A stretch of DNA of 64,000 bases from Methanosarcina mazei S-6 (GTDB lineage Archaea > Halobacteriota > Methanosarcinia > Methanosarcinales > Methanosarcinaceae): positions 2,480,001 through 2,544,000 of the forward strand of contig NZ_CP009512.1 of NCBI RefSeq assembly GCF_000970205.1, given 5' to 3'. A program made the translations under genes and the position numbers. How positions within the stretch are numbered: position 1 is the stretch's first letter; each line of letters opens with the position of its first letter. This document shows, piece after piece, positions 18,337 to 28,544 of the stretch. The notes below the pieces were generated by a model. It did no database searches. It saw only the letters and a list, made by a program, of their open reading frames with translations, and was not told where the DNA came from.

Positions 18337-19941
18337 ATGGATAAAAAGATTGTACTGATTGGGTTACTTGCCGTTTGTATTTTTTCCATTCTTTCAATGA
18401 CTGCTTCTGCGGCAGATAACATTGAATGGGTGGAGAAAAAAGATGGAGCAAAACTTTACTGGGGGGAGACGATAAACGTAGATGGTTATGATGTAAAAGC
18501 AGAAGATTTTAATGAAGATGGGATGGTTTTTGTATCCATATCGAAAGATGGGGAAAAACTGAAGACTTCTCCTCTTACAGCAGGCCTGGAATTTGAATAT
18601 AATGACGAAATAAAGGTTTATGCCCAGAAAGTGGACCCCAACTATGAAGTCATCACAAAGGACGGAAAAGAATTCAAGACAGGGAAATGGAATCCATATG
18701 CTGAACTGGATATTCTTTTAAGGGGAAAACCGGGTTTTGACATAGATGTTGAAACTAAAAAGGATACCTATGACTCAAAATTAACAGGTGACAGCAGAAT
18801 AGATGTAACTATAAATGTTAAAAACGATGGAGAAGCAAAGGCTCAAAATGTAGTGCTGACTGTTGACACCGCCGGTCTGGAAGTGCTCAATGGAAAAACA
18901 AAGTATACATATACTAAAATTCTTAAAGGTGAAGCCGTTGAGCCCATAAGCCTGACGCTCAAAGCCTCCACCCCGTGGGAAGATACTGATTATAACATAA
19001 GTGTAAAAACAACCTGTGAAGATATAAGAGGCAAGAAATACGAGCATACCGGATACAAAATCATAAAAATAGAGAAAAAATGGGACCTTATCGTCTCAAA
19101 GAACTTTATAAAAGAACGGCATATGGGAGAAAATGTGCCCGTATCGGTTACAGTCAGGAACAGAGGGCTCTGTGACATAAATAATATCGTACTTAAAGAT
19201 TCGATTGTTTCAAACATGCATCTCCAAAAAGATGCCACACTTGATAAGACATTTTCTCTGAAGGCTGGAGAAACAGCTGAAGACGTCTTCAAGTATACTC
19301 TTGTTCCGGAAAGACCCGGAGAATATACTTTCCCAAAAACTGTAGCTGCTTTTACCCTTTCAAACGGGCAGAGTGAACAGGTGGAATCAGATAATTCGGA
19401 AAAGATAACCATTTACGGCCCCTATATTGAAATTACGAAAACCGTTGACAGACAGCAGCTAAATCCCGGAGACAAACTTACTGTAACGGTCACTGCAAAG
19501 AACACCGGAAATGTTGATGCCAGTGTAACAGTGACCGATACCGTGCCCTCAGAAGCTAAACTTATTAGCGGGGAAACGAGTTTTAAGCAGGTTCTTGAAA
19601 GCAACGGTGGCTCGAAAACCATCACGTATATTATGCAAATGAATAAAGAAGGGGAAATCAAAATACCCGCCTGCAAAGCAAATTTCCTGGACCTTGACAA
19701 GTACTCGGGAGAAGTATATTCGGAGTCTCCTGTAGTTAATGTGGGAAAAATAATTACCCTTGAAGGCAGCAGCCCACAACCTGAAGGGTCAACCAGCTCC
19801 AATGAAGAAAAAGACGAAACTTCGGATCCGAGCACTGGCGGCACGGAAGAAGATTATGAAGATACACCCGGGTTTGGATTCTTCCTGGCTGTAGCAGGGA
19901 TTTTAATGGGAACAGGGTTCATTATGAAAAAGAAAGCATGA
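18337..19941 (+). CDS. Surface protein with DUF11/NEW3-like repeats and PGF tail
   Basis: 534 residues. A signal peptide (VLIGLLAVCIFSILSMTASA) is followed by a methanosarcinal N-terminal domain with the WVEKKDGAKLYWGETINVDG segment, then two or three Ig-like CARDB/DUF11 modules (NDGEAKAQNVVLTVD..., KNTGNVDASVTVTDTVP). An acidic Ser/Glu/Thr linker, a PGFGFF motif, a hydrophobic helix and the terminal MKKKA follow. The tail is the archaeosortase-type signal, so it is expected on the cell surface. A ccaagg-rich stretch (aaggaagg) gives a ribosome site before ATG 18337. Ligand unknown. Spacer 17799-18336 shows no gene. Confidence 0.85.
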   Translation: MDKKIVLIGLLAVCIFSILSMTASAADNIEWVEKKDGAKLYWGETINVDGYDVKAEDFNEDGMVFVSISKDGEKLKTSPLTAGLEFEYNDEIKVYAQKVDPNYEVITKDGKEFKTGKWNPYAELDILLRGKPGFDIDVETKKDTYDSKLTGDSRIDVTINVKNDGEAKAQNVVLTVDTAGLEVLNGKTKYTYTKILKGEAVEPISLTLKASTPWEDTDYNISVKTTCEDIRGKKYEHTGYKIIKIEKKWDLIVSKNFIKERHMGENVPVSVTVRNRGLCDINNIVLKDSIVSNMHLQKDATLDKTFSLKAGETAEDVFKYTLVPERPGEYTFPKTVAAFTLSNGQSEQVESDNSEKITIYGPYIEITKTVDRQQLNPGDKLTVTVTAKNTGNVDASVTVTDTVPSEAKLISGETSFKQVLESNGGSKTITYIMQMNKEGEIKIPACKANFLDLDKYSGEVYSESPVVNVGKIITLEGSSPQPEGSTSSNEEKDETSDPSTGGTEEDYEDTPGFGFFLAVAGILMGTGFIMKKKA

Positions 19942-20059
19942 AAAGCAAGAATTAAATATAGTCAGGATTATTCCGACCTTCCGGATAATCCGTTTTTATG
20001 ACCTTCACACTTCCCCTTGTACCGGGAAGGTGATTTATTTTGTTAAATTATCGGCCGTT

Positions 20060-20161
20060 TTTTCTAAATGGATATCTTTTCTAAATGGATATCTTTTCTA
20101 AATGGATATCTTTTCTAAATGGATATCTTTTCTAAATGGATATCTTTTCTAAATGGATATC
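20060..20161. repeat. 17-bp tandem repeat, 6 copies
   Basis: Six near-perfect copies of ttttctaaatggatatc in the 542-bp spacer between the surface-protein gene and the DHH gene. The rest of the spacer (20170-20480) has no convincing gene. Confidence 0.95.
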
Positions 20162-20483
20162 CTGTCTCATCTGCATCATGATTTCAGGAGGCCTCTTATC
20201 GAGCCAGTAGAATTACGCTTAGTCCGAATTGCGCCCAGGGACAGAAAAATCATGGCTTTCCCTGTACTTGCGACGTAGTCGCAACAGTAAGCAGCCTTTT
20301 TCGCTTCGATCAAGAGGGCTAATTTTTTTGAAAAATAGTTAGGGTTCCTTTAAGCATGAAAAAAATGGTTTAAGTTTTTTGAGTATCAGTAGTATCAGTA
20401 AATACTATAAACTGATTAATAAGGAACACAAAACAATTAGAATAATACATTAAAAAATTAGCAGGAAAAAAAGGAATCAAATC

Positions 20484-21473
20484 ATGACAGACGCTCAGAA
20501 CCAGCTCAAAGCAAAAACCCTGATCCTTACTCATGGGGACTCTGACGGGATATGTTCGGGAGCACTTGCAAAAAGCGCTTTTCCTGATGCATATGTATAC
20601 TTTACAAGCCCTGTGAGCCTTCTTGAAAAATTAAATCTTATAGAATATGTTGAAACTCTCATTATCTGCGATATTGCTATTGATGAAAGGTACTGCACTG
20701 AACTCCAATCTGCACTTGGGAAGTTTGCGGAAGAATGTAACCTTTATTACATTGACCACCACCCACTTCCGGAAAGGTGCAGTAAAGAAGAATGGTTTTA
20801 CCATGAAACAGAAGTATGCGCTTCAGAGCTGACTTATAGAGTTTTTGAAGACCTTCTGAGCTCAGAGATGAAAAGAGTTGCAATTTACGGGGCTATAGGG
20901 GACTTCAGTGATAACACCCCCTGTGTAAAGGACTGGGTGAAAGACTGGGACAAAAGAAGCCTCTATTTCCAGGCAGGGACCCTGATCCAGGCAATACTCC
21001 ATAAGGGAAAAGATTATGAATTCAAAAGGACTCTGCTTGAACCCCTTTCAAAAAATATAATCCCTTCAAATATCCCGGATCTGCTCGAACTCGCAAGAGA
21101 AGCTGCAATTAACGAAGAAAAAATCCGGTTCTGCGTAAAAAAAAGTGTTAAAGCCCTCAAAAACAGCGCGTATGTTGTAAATACGAATAACTCCATTTCA
21201 AAAGCAGCAATCTATGCAGCTTCCTACGGCCGGAGGGAGGTTGGAATTGCAGCGGAATACAGGGAGAAAAAGGGAGCGTATGACCTGAGTATACGTTCCC
21301 GCGGAGAAGTAGACCTGAACCGAATCCTCCGCTCAGTTGCTCCCAGTTTTGGAGGGAGCGGAGGCGGGCACCCTGTTGCGGCAGGAGCACGAATACCGGA
21401 AGGTTCTCTGGAAAGTTTTCTCCGGGCTTTCGATAAAAAGATCGGAGAAGCAAAAGAGGTTAAACAAAAATGA
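20484..21473 (+). CDS. DHH-family phosphoesterase
   Basis: 329 residues. The DHH domain shows THGDSDG (His17, Asp19, Asp21), an Asp in ICDIAIDE near residue 63, and the signature Asp91-His92-His93 (YYIDHHPLP). The DHHA1 domain at the C-terminus has the glycine motif GGSGGGHPVAAGARIPEG. This is the RecJ/Nrn-like group that hydrolyses nucleic-acid ends or small nucleotides with Mn2+; archaeal members include RecJ-like nucleases. Its stop overlaps the start of engB by four bases (atga), so the two are co-translated. Confidence 0.9.
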   Translation: MTDAQNQLKAKTLILTHGDSDGICSGALAKSAFPDAYVYFTSPVSLLEKLNLIEYVETLIICDIAIDERYCTELQSALGKFAEECNLYYIDHHPLPERCSKEEWFYHETEVCASELTYRVFEDLLSSEMKRVAIYGAIGDFSDNTPCVKDWVKDWDKRSLYFQAGTLIQAILHKGKDYEFKRTLLEPLSKNIIPSNIPDLLELAREAAINEEKIRFCVKKSVKALKNSAYVVNTNNSISKAAIYAASYGRREVGIAAEYREKKGAYDLSIRSRGEVDLNRILRSVAPSFGGSGGGHPVAAGARIPEGSLESFLRAFDKKIGEAKEVKQK

Positions 21474-22099
21474 AGACAAGTAAGACTGCATCTGAAAGTG
21501 GTATAAACCTTGAGATTATTTTTGCAGGACGTTCAAATGTAGGCAAATCTTCTCTCCTGAAAGAACTTTTCGGGGCAAAGGTCAGGGTAGGAAAACGTCC
21601 AGGAGTCACATTGCGCCCCACACATGCCCAGGTCTCGGATCTGCTAATCACAGATATGCCGGGTTTCGGCTTCATGAGCGGGGTGAAGGAGAGGAAGCAG
21701 GACATAGTAAAGGACAAAACCGTACACTACATTGAAGATAATGCCGGGAGGATTAAAATAGCTGTTCTGGTAATCGACGGGCCGGCATTTCCAGAAATAG
21801 TTGACCGGTGGGATTCAAGAGACCAGATTCCAATCGATGTTGAGATGTTTGATTTCCTGAGAGAAATCGGGATTGATACCATTGTTGCTGCAAACAAGAT
21901 GGACAAAGTCAAAGAAAACGAATCTGACCCTCTCCTCAACGAGGTCGCCATCCGTCTGGGACTTGAACCCCCCTGGCAGAACTGGAAGCATATTATTGCT
22001 CCCATAAGTGCCAAAAAAGGAGACCTCAAAACATTAAAGGGACTTCTAAGGGACAGGCTGCACGAAATGAAAAGGGACGACCTGTTCAAGTATATTTGA
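21470..22099 (+). CDS. engB: EngB/YsxC-type GTP-binding protein
   Basis: 209 residues with all GTPase motifs: G1 GRSNVGKSS near residue 20, G3 DMPGFGFMSG near 61, G4 NKMDKV near 143 and a G5-like SAKKGD near 183. The family assists ribosome large-subunit assembly. It starts inside the DHH gene stop codon, so expression is coupled. Convergent with the DNA ligase gene 70 bp downstream. Confidence 0.9.
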   Translation: MKTSKTASESGINLEIIFAGRSNVGKSSLLKELFGAKVRVGKRPGVTLRPTHAQVSDLLITDMPGFGFMSGVKERKQDIVKDKTVHYIEDNAGRIKIAVLVIDGPAFPEIVDRWDSRDQIPIDVEMFDFLREIGIDTIVAANKMDKVKENESDPLLNEVAIRLGLEPPWQNWKHIIAPISAKKGDLKTLKGLLRDRLHEMKRDDLFKYI

Positions 22100-22168
22100 T
22101 TCCTTTTATGAATCAGCTCAAACAGGTTATTTTATTTCACTCTTCAGCTCTTTTCAAAAACAGGAAAT

Positions 22169-23875
22169 TTACAGTCTTTTCAGCTGCTGACTGTATACGC
22201 GCCCTATCCGCTGGATAGTATCCGCTTCTTCCGGGTCTTTATCGTCACGGATGCGGATGAAACGGGGAAAACGAAGTGCAAAACCCGAGTCGTAGTTGGG
22301 GCTTTTCTGGATTTCCTCAAAAGCGATTTCAAGGACAACCTTTGGCCTGATAGCAAATACTCCTCCGGCTTCTCCGCCTTCCATTAGCCCTGAGAGTATT
22401 TCCGTAAGCTCTTTTAGCTGATCGTCCGTAAGCCCCGTGCCGACCTTGCCTACCTGCAGGAAGCGAGTAGTATCGGGGTCGTAACAGGCAACGGTATAAG
22501 AGCCGATCAGGTTTGCCCTGCGCCCGAAACCCCATTCAGCTCCGACAATTACAAGGTCAAGAGTGTCCATGAGAGGTTTTTTCTTGAGCCAGTTTTTTCC
22601 GCGTTTTCCAGGAGAATAAACGGAATTCGGGTTTTTAACCATAACTCCTTCATGCCCGGCTTTTAAGGCTTCCCTGTAGATCTTCTCCACAAGCTCAAGG
22701 TCTCCGGTTATGACCTGCTCAGCCACGGAAATGGACTTTGAGTCCTCGACAGAACTCTCAACACAGGACTCAAGAGCTTTCCTCCTCTCGAGAAGCGGGA
22801 GATCTATCAAAGTTTTGCCGTTGATGTACATAATGTCAAAAAAGTTGAGCTGGATAGGAATTCCGAGTGCCTTTTCCCTGACATCGTACTTTCGCCTGAA
22901 ACGCTTGAGAATTTCCTGAAAAGCCCTTGGAACCCCATTTTCGTCCACAGCTACGGCTTCTCCGTCAAGGATCGCTGACTCAGCTTTTACATGTTTTCGG
23001 ACTATTTCAACGAGGTCAGGGAGGGAACTGGTAACATTTTCAAGTTTACGCGAAAAAAGAGTTACGGAATTTCCGTCCTTGTGGATCTGGACCCTGGCCC
23101 CATCAAATTTCCATTCAATTGCAACCTCCTTCATGGCTCTTATATCAGCATCTATGTCAGGGCTGATCTGAGAAAGCATCATCTTGATAGGGCGGTTAAT
23201 TTCTATCCCGAGTCTCTCGAGAGCTTCAACCCCTCCTTTTTTAGCCGCTGCAGCCACTATTCCGAGGTCATTTGTAACCATGAAGGAATGTTCCACAATC
23301 TCTGCAGGAACAGAAAAAGCTTTTGCAATAGCGTCCCTGACAACTCCTTCTCCCACGCCTATCCTGAGTTCTTCAAGCGCAAGCCTTGAGATGTATTTTG
23401 CTTCCCTAGGACTTGATGAAGTGAACAGAAACTGGAGGTTTTTGACCTTAATATCCTGTGAACCTTTTCCAGAAGCTTCTGATGCGATCTTGAAACGCCT
23501 GTAAACCTCTGTTATTGATAGCTCTGGCTTTTCCTCAAAGAAAGAAGAGAATGTCACCTGATTTTTTCTTTTTTCTTTAAGGATAAGGAGTGCTGTATCC
23601 CCTATATCTCCGGTCGTCCGGACAAGAGATTCTATACTGTGTATGGACATGCCTGAGGCTTTGGAAAGAGAAACGTAAAGCAGGCTTGTGCCAATCCCGA
23701 GCTGTTCCCCACTCCAGGCAGGAAAAACCTCACTCATAATAAAATGAGTGGCAACAGGAAGCTCTTCAACATCAACCTTTTTGAGAAGGTCGGCAACCTT
23801 ATTTGTGGTCTCTATAGTGCTTGATATTTTTTCAATTGCCTGGCACGTTTCTGCAAATTCCCTGAAACTTGTCAT
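22169..23875 (-). CDS. lig: ATP-dependent DNA ligase
   Basis: 568 residues from ATG 23875 (a GTG three codons earlier is less likely). An N-terminal helical DNA-binding domain is followed by the nucleotidyltransferase core with motif I Lys256 ([12 protein letters not shown]), motif III near 310 ([12 protein letters not shown]), motif IV near 420 ([10 protein letters not shown]) and motif V ([15 protein letters not shown]). The OB fold follows, and the tail ends [12 protein letters not shown]. It seals nicks in replication and repair, via a lysine-AMP intermediate. It lies 69 bp downstream of hom on the same strand. Confidence 0.95.
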   Translation of the reverse strand: MTSFREFAETCQAIEKISSTIETTNKVADLLKKVDVEELPVATHFIMSEVFPAWSGEQLGIGTSLLYVSLSKASGMSIHSIESLVRTTGDIGDTALLILKEKRKNQVTFSSFFEEKPELSITEVYRRFKIASEASGKGSQDIKVKNLQFLFTSSSPREAKYISRLALEELRIGVGEGVVRDAIAKAFSVPAEIVEHSFMVTNDLGIVAAAAKKGGVEALERLGIEINRPIKMMLSQISPDIDADIRAMKEVAIEWKFDGARVQIHKDGNSVTLFSRKLENVTSSLPDLVEIVRKHVKAESAILDGEAVAVDENGVPRAFQEILKRFRRKYDVREKALGIPIQLNFFDIMYINGKTLIDLPLLERRKALESCVESSVEDSKSISVAEQVITGDLELVEKIYREALKAGHEGVMVKNPNSVYSPGKRGKNWLKKKPLMDTLDLVIVGAEWGFGRRANLIGSYTVACYDPDTTRFLQVGKVGTGLTDDQLKELTEILSGLMEGGEAGGVFAIRPKVVLEIAFEEIQKSPNYDSGFALRFPRFIRIRDDKDPEEADTIQRIGRVYSQQLKRL

Positions 23876-23943
23876 TACCCACACAGCCTCTTTTATTTTT
23901 GTTTTTCAGATTCCGGTCAATGGAAGCCTGTATCTTCAAGTAT

Positions 23944-24942
23944 TTACTGATTTCCGTAAATTGCAATCAGGTCACTGAGAATTGCACTTGCCGTTTCTAC
24001 AGGTCCTGCACCCTTACCCGTAACTGTAATTTCTCCTGCAAGCTCGGTATCTATGGAAGCCACATTAAGAGTGCCCCTCACGTCAAGAGGGTGATTGATG
24101 GGCACAAGCCTCGGAGCAACATGGATTCTTTCCCTGCTGACCTCTCCTATGAGCTTGATCACGTGCCCCCTTTCATAAGCCATTTCCAGAGCTTCGGGAG
24201 TAATTTTCGTGATCCCTGTAACCTCAACATCCTTATACGTTGCATTGAGGCCGAAAATCGCATTGGCAAGGATTACAAGCTTGCAGGCAGTATCAATCCC
24301 GTCCACATCGTATGTGGGGTCGGTTTCGGCGATTCCGAGTTCCATGGACTCGGCGAGAATGTCTTTATAACTTGCCCTTTCTTCAAGCATCCTGGTAAGG
24401 ATATAATTGCATGTCCCGTTCAAAATCCCTTTGATGCTTTTAAGCCTGTTTCCTGCAAGAACCTCATTTGCCAGGTTAATGATGGGCATGGAACCGCCAA
24501 CCGTAGCTTCGAACCTGAAACTGGACCCCGCAACTTTTGCGGCTTCCATCAGTTCTCTGTATTTCAGGGTAAGTGGACCTTTATTGGAGGTAATGACATC
24601 TTTACCGATTTCGAAGGCTGCAAACATATTCTGAAGCCCCGCTCCTCCGGTGACGATATTTGTGGGAGTGGTCTCTATAACAAGGTCGTGGTCTATGGAC
24701 TTTATAACCTCAACGCCTGTAATTTTTTCTATAGCAACCGTGCCCGTGGTTCTTTTGCGTGCAAGGCAGTCTGCAAGGTCAACACCTTCGGGATTTATAG
24801 TAGCTCCTCTTGAGTCCACTACAGCGACCACTATAATTTCCAGCCCGATACTTTCCAGATACTCTTTTTTCATAAGGAGTACCTCGGCTACACCCTGTCC
24901 GATTGCACCAAATCCTAAAATAGAACAGCGCACTGTTTTCAT
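23944..24942 (-). CDS. hom: Homoserine dehydrogenase
   Basis: 332 residues. The Rossmann motif GFGAIGQGVAE lies at residues 10-20. The catalytic part follows: TSNKGPLTLKY, the homoserine-binding GILNGTCNYIL and the ETDPTYDVDGIDTACKL signature. It reduces aspartate semialdehyde to homoserine for threonine and methionine synthesis. It lies 21 bp after the ACT-domain gene, a pairing common in methanogens, and no ACT domain is fused to it, so the upstream partner may sense the end product. Confidence 0.95.
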   Translation of the reverse strand: MKTVRCSILGFGAIGQGVAEVLLMKKEYLESIGLEIIVVAVVDSRGATINPEGVDLADCLARKRTTGTVAIEKITGVEVIKSIDHDLVIETTPTNIVTGGAGLQNMFAAFEIGKDVITSNKGPLTLKYRELMEAAKVAGSSFRFEATVGGSMPIINLANEVLAGNRLKSIKGILNGTCNYILTRMLEERASYKDILAESMELGIAETDPTYDVDGIDTACKLVILANAIFGLNATYKDVEVTGITKITPEALEMAYERGHVIKLIGEVSRERIHVAPRLVPINHPLDVRGTLNVASIDTELAGEITVTGKGAGPVETASAILSDLIAIYGNQ

Positions 24943-24963
24943 ATTTTCAAATCTCCTTCTCTA

Positions 24964-25467
24964 TCAGGCCTGGATGTCTATTGGAAGCACCATCAGCAAA
25001 TCTTTCTTTGCCGAGACTTTTTTCAGAATATCAAGCGCCTTTTGCAGGTCTTCTTTGCCCACAGCATCGACTCTGATCAGGGCTGAAGAAAGCAAATTAA
25101 TGCCTGGCATGGATAGTGAAAGATCCACGACTTCCGCAAACCCGGTCTTATCAATCTCGTCAATAGTGTCCTGTATCCCTGTATGGACCACGTGCCCTAT
25201 AAGAACCACATTTATGCTTTCTCTGAAACGATGTTCTCCAACCCTTACAACTCTTATCCCATTTTCCTCAAGTTTTGCCTTTATTGCTTCTATACTTTCA
25301 GGTTTCATCTCAAGTACGAGCTGTACGGGTACCGTCTTTCTGGGGGTCCTTTTCTGATGATGATGCAAAACCGTTATCAGGTTAGCTTTGAATTCCGAAA
25401 GAGGCTGGAGGGCTAAAAGCATCTGCCCGGGCACATCTTTTAATTCAATGTCCATGGAAACTCGCAT
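24964..25467 (-). CDS. ACT-domain amino-acid-binding protein upstream of hom
   Basis: 167 residues from ATG 25467, chosen because gaggga lies just upstream and because a probable TATA box lies inside the longer possible frame. The N-terminal half reads as one ACT domain (MDIELKDVPGQMLLALQPLS … ANLITVLHHH), and the second half looks like a further ligand-binding ACT-like module (MPGINLLSSALIRVDAVGKE). Position directly before hom suggests feedback sensing of threonine or methionine on the aspartate pathway; that is inference from context. Confidence 0.85.
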   Translation of the reverse strand: MRVSMDIELKDVPGQMLLALQPLSEFKANLITVLHHHQKRTPRKTVPVQLVLEMKPESIEAIKAKLEENGIRVVRVGEHRFRESINVVLIGHVVHTGIQDTIDEIDKTGFAEVVDLSLSMPGINLLSSALIRVDAVGKEDLQKALDILKKVSAKKDLLMVLPIDIQA

Positions 25468-25538
25468 AGTGTCCCTCGTGCAATTTATAATATTCAAGTA
25501 CGTCAAATAATAATAGATTAATTTTAATGAACATACGA

Positions 25539-25550
25539 TATTTATATAAA
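25539..25550 (-). promoter_or_regulatory. Probable TATA box of the ACT-hom operon
   Basis: The minus strand reads ttactttatataaatatc here, a strong archaeal TATA element about 75 bp before the ATG at 25467. With initiation about 25 bp downstream, this gives a leader of roughly 45 nt. Confidence 0.5.
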
Positions 25551-25810
25551 GTAACTGATTTTGCCAGATTATAAAAGGCAGTTCCTGCATAACGAATCAG
25601 GATGCGAACCGGAAATATCATATGCCAAGTCTTTGAAATTTTTATTACTTTTCCTGCTGCTTAGTAGATTAATTCAGTTATATAGTTTGCTATTTATGGT
25701 TTTTCAAAAGAGGTAAGAGTTTAGGTAAGAGTTTAATACTTCATTCAAATTACTATTTTGTTTATACATCCCACTTATCCTGTACCAACTTACTTCTATA
25801 CATTTTACTT

Positions 25811-25900
25811 ACTTCTAACATCTCACTTACTTCTAGCATCTCACTTACTTCTAACATCTCACTTACTTCTAACATCTCACTTACTTCTAACATCTCACTT
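25811..25900. repeat. 18-bp tandem repeat, 5 copies
   Basis: Five copies of acttctaacatctcactt, the second with one change, with further diverged copies to about 25780 and 25935. Located at the 3' side of the membrane-bound regulator gene. Confidence 0.95.
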
Positions 25901-25935
25901 ACTTTTATACATCCCACTTACTCCTATACATTCGC

Positions 25936-27135
25936 TTACTCCTTCTTTTCCAGAAACTCTCCCTGTTTGAGAATCTCTGAATCTGGAATTCTGATAATGT
26001 TCCCTCTGCCCTTTTTGAACTTTTCAATCAATCCGCGTTCTTCGAGATCCGAAAGCATAAGGCTGACTTTGGACTCTGAATAAGGTGACTTTTTCCTGAG
26101 CTCTCTCTGAGTGATCCGGTTTCCACTGGCTCGTATCAGATCCATAATTTCTTTCAGATCATCCGGCAGGCTTGCTTCCCGGCTTTTCGGAACTTCCGGA
26201 CTTAACAAATCAGGTTTCTCTTCAGAGAGTGAACTAATAGACGTTTTAGAGTCAGCTGGCAACTTTTCTCTTTTCTGAACAGATAACTCTGTCTCCTGAA
26301 CAGGTATCTCTGTTTCCTGAGCAGGGATCACTATCTCAGAGACATCTCCAATATGAGATCCAGAAAGTTCATAATTTGTTCCGGAAACCTTTTCGAGTGA
26401 GATACCTTCACCCGGCTCTGCATATTCAGGCATTTGTGACTCTGCTTTGAGATTTTCAGATTCCGGTGAATTTGATTCAGATGAAGCTGAGTGTGATGGA
26501 ATTAATTCTGATGAGGATGGTTTTGATGAAATTGATTCTGATGAAGCCGGATTTGATGAAATTAATTCTGACACAGCCGGTTCTGATCCAGTAAGAGATC
26601 GAGTTTCTTCCGGGGGATATGCTGCCTTTCCAGGAGGATTTTTTTTGCCCTTTTTTATAAAATAACCTGCCAGAAGCAGAATACAGAGTGCGACTGCTGC
26701 AAATATAAGGATCGTATTCTGTGAATTTGTCTCAGGTTGAGTTTCTTCTTCCAGATCCAGATCAACATTTTCAAAGTCCTCCTGGTAAAGAAGATCCTGC
26801 TGATAGGTTGGGAAGAGGAGAAGGTCGTGAACATAATCACCATCATCGGAGGTAATTATAACTTCTTCTTCAGTCTGATATACTATGGTGTTATCTTCGA
26901 GATAACTGGCAGTTATCAGATATGTTCCCTGAGTAAGGTTAAAAGAGTATTCAGCATCCGTTGCAACAAGATACTGCTCCGGAGTAGAGTTAATCTCGAC
27001 TATTGAGTTCTCGAGGGGCTTAAAAGTATACCACTCGTATACAGACCCGTGAATCGTCGCCGCAACTGCGTTTCCCTGAACAAACAGCAGGAAAATAAAT
27101 ACACAGGCGATCTTGCAGAGCTTTCTAAAATTCAC
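25936..27135 (-). CDS. Membrane-tethered winged-helix regulator
   Basis: 399 residues. A signal sequence (KLCKIACVFIFLLFVQGNAVAA) is followed by a carboxypeptidase-regulatory-like beta domain (about 28-110: IHGSVYEWYTFKPLENSIVE…GTYLITASY). A transmembrane helix (NTILIFAAVALCILLLAGYF) with a KKGKK stop-transfer and a long Ser/Glu/Pro linker come next. The C-terminal winged helix-turn-helix begins near residue 320 (RITQRELRKKSPYSESKVSL, then LEERGLIEKFKKGRGNIIRI). The topology puts a sensor outside and the DNA-binding domain inside. It is divergent from the coiled-coil cassette at 27351, which is a plausible target. Family resembles COG2512-type archaeal regulators. Confidence 0.85.
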   Translation of the reverse strand: MNFRKLCKIACVFIFLLFVQGNAVAATIHGSVYEWYTFKPLENSIVEINSTPEQYLVATDAEYSFNLTQGTYLITASYLEDNTIVYQTEEEVIITSDDGDYVHDLLLFPTYQQDLLYQEDFENVDLDLEEETQPETNSQNTILIFAAVALCILLLAGYFIKKGKKNPPGKAAYPPEETRSLTGSEPAVSELISSNPASSESISSKPSSSELIPSHSASSESNSPESENLKAESQMPEYAEPGEGISLEKVSGTNYELSGSHIGDVSEIVIPAQETEIPVQETELSVQKREKLPADSKTSISSLSEEKPDLLSPEVPKSREASLPDDLKEIMDLIRASGNRITQRELRKKSPYSESKVSLMLSDLEERGLIEKFKKGRGNIIRIPDSEILKQGEFLEKKE

Positions 27136-27289
27136 GAAGCTTTAAATGGGTTTTTAGCATAAATCTTTTACTTTTCATTATCAGAGGTTAAAATAAGCTG
27201 GAGGCGCATTAAAGTTTTATCAAGAAAATAGAGATCCAATCAAGCTTGCAAGCAAATATAATATAATTTATCAGTTTTATTCTGAAAAG

Positions 27290-27343
27290 TATGCTTATAT
27301 GTCACTATTCCATTATCACAGTATTATAACTTGCCAAAGGAGG
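27290..27343 (+). promoter_or_regulatory. Promoter and ribosome site of coiled-coil cassette 1
   Basis: TATA-like tatgcttatat at 27290-27300 and Shine-Dalgarno ggagg at 27339-27343, seven nt before ATG 27351. The same pair of elements recurs, spaced almost identically, before the second cassette (29513-29523 and 29564-29568). Confidence 0.55.
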
Positions 27344-27350
27344 CAGTCAG

Positions 27351-28397
27351 ATGAAAAAATTAGTGGTTGTTAGATATCTGGCTTATATCACATTTATATT
27401 AATCATACTCAGCATACTGTCTGGAGAAGCATTTGCTGCCAAATCTTCACCGGAGAATGGAAATCGAAATCAGTATGCAGATGAAAATACTATCGATACA
27501 GAAAATTATGAAAACAGTTCAGAAAAGAATAGAGGTACTGAAAGTTCAGGTTCCGAAAGCGTGAAGGAAGAGGAAAGAATCCAGACGCAGGACAGGGATA
27601 AATATACAGCTTATAAACTGGAAAGAAAACATACCCAGGAAGAGCTTCAGTTACAGAAAAGTGAATACAGGGAAGCAAAAGGGGATTTCCTGAAAGTAAG
27701 AAATAAAATTCAGACAGGAAAAATTAATCCGGGTTCTGAAGAAGCTATAGATGCCACTAAAGTCTACCTTAATTCAAGTATCAGCTATATGATAGCCCAC
27801 CTGAAAAATGTAAAAACCAATATGCAGCATTCAAACGGCAGTGGAGCAGAAGAAAAGATAGCTGCTATAGATGAAAGCATTAAAAGGCTTGAGGCTGAAC
27901 AGGCAGCAGTTAAAGATGCATCCAGCCAGGCTGAACTCATTACTTCAGTCAGTTCCGTGCGCGGGATATGGACCAATGCACAGAAAGCCAGCCTGGCAGG
28001 TGCAGGGCAAATCGTTAGCCAGAAAGTAGGGGAGTTCCTTGAGAAATCAGAAAATCTCTCTGGCGGGCTTGAGGTTCAGATTCAAAGCCTGAACGAAACC
28101 GGTGTCAATACTGCTGATCTTCAGACAAGGCTTGCCAGTTATAATCAATATATAAAAGCTGCCCGTGAGAAGAAAGCAACTGCTGATTCTATTTATGAAG
28201 ACGACACTGCTACCCAGAACGATCTGAAAGTGGCAAACAATTATCTGCGTGAATCTCTAAATAATGTGAATAAGGCGAATCAGATACTTAAAGTAATTTT
28301 CGATGAATTGAAGGGACATGGCTTTAATGAAATCGGAAAAGTTATAACAGAAAATGATATAAAAACAGAACTTAATAATACAAAAGGTACAGATTAA
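27351..28397 (+). CDS. Exported coiled-coil protein, cassette copy 1
   Basis: 348 residues. A signal peptide (ITFILIILSILSGEAFAAKS) is followed by a low-complexity Glu/Ser/Asn region to about 80 and then a mostly helical, heptad-rich body. The body includes the segments YLNSSISYMIAHLKNVKTNM, SNGSGAEEKIAAIDESIKRL and SLNETGVNTADLQTRLASYN, all matched by the paralogue at 29576-30625. There is no C-terminal anchor. It is followed 147 bp later by a small lipoprotein gene. I do not recognise an established family; a structural or sensor role at the cell surface is possible. Confidence 0.8.
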   Translation: MKKLVVVRYLAYITFILIILSILSGEAFAAKSSPENGNRNQYADENTIDTENYENSSEKNRGTESSGSESVKEEERIQTQDRDKYTAYKLERKHTQEELQLQKSEYREAKGDFLKVRNKIQTGKINPGSEEAIDATKVYLNSSISYMIAHLKNVKTNMQHSNGSGAEEKIAAIDESIKRLEAEQAAVKDASSQAELITSVSSVRGIWTNAQKASLAGAGQIVSQKVGEFLEKSENLSGGLEVQIQSLNETGVNTADLQTRLASYNQYIKAAREKKATADSIYEDDTATQNDLKVANNYLRESLNNVNKANQILKVIFDELKGHGFNEIGKVITENDIKTELNNTKGTD

Positions 28398-28544
28398 TAA
28401 TTATCTATATGAATTGATAATTAATCTGTAAAAACGGTACTCCTGTAAACGAATTAATTATTCAGAAGCAGAATAAAAAACATCCCCCAGAAGAAAAGGC
28501 TGAGAACTTCTCTGATTATAGATTTAGAATTAGGAGACATTAAA

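Noticed and set aside
20170-20340. Possible stable RNA or tRNA between the 17-bp repeats and the DHH gene
   Set aside because: I could not fold a cloverleaf or match any known RNA core by eye; no tRNA or rRNA was found anywhere in the window.
23869-24813. A 314-codon plus-strand frame across hom
   Set aside because: It is antisense to a complete homoserine dehydrogenase and has no plausible protein features; it arises from codon bias of the real gene.
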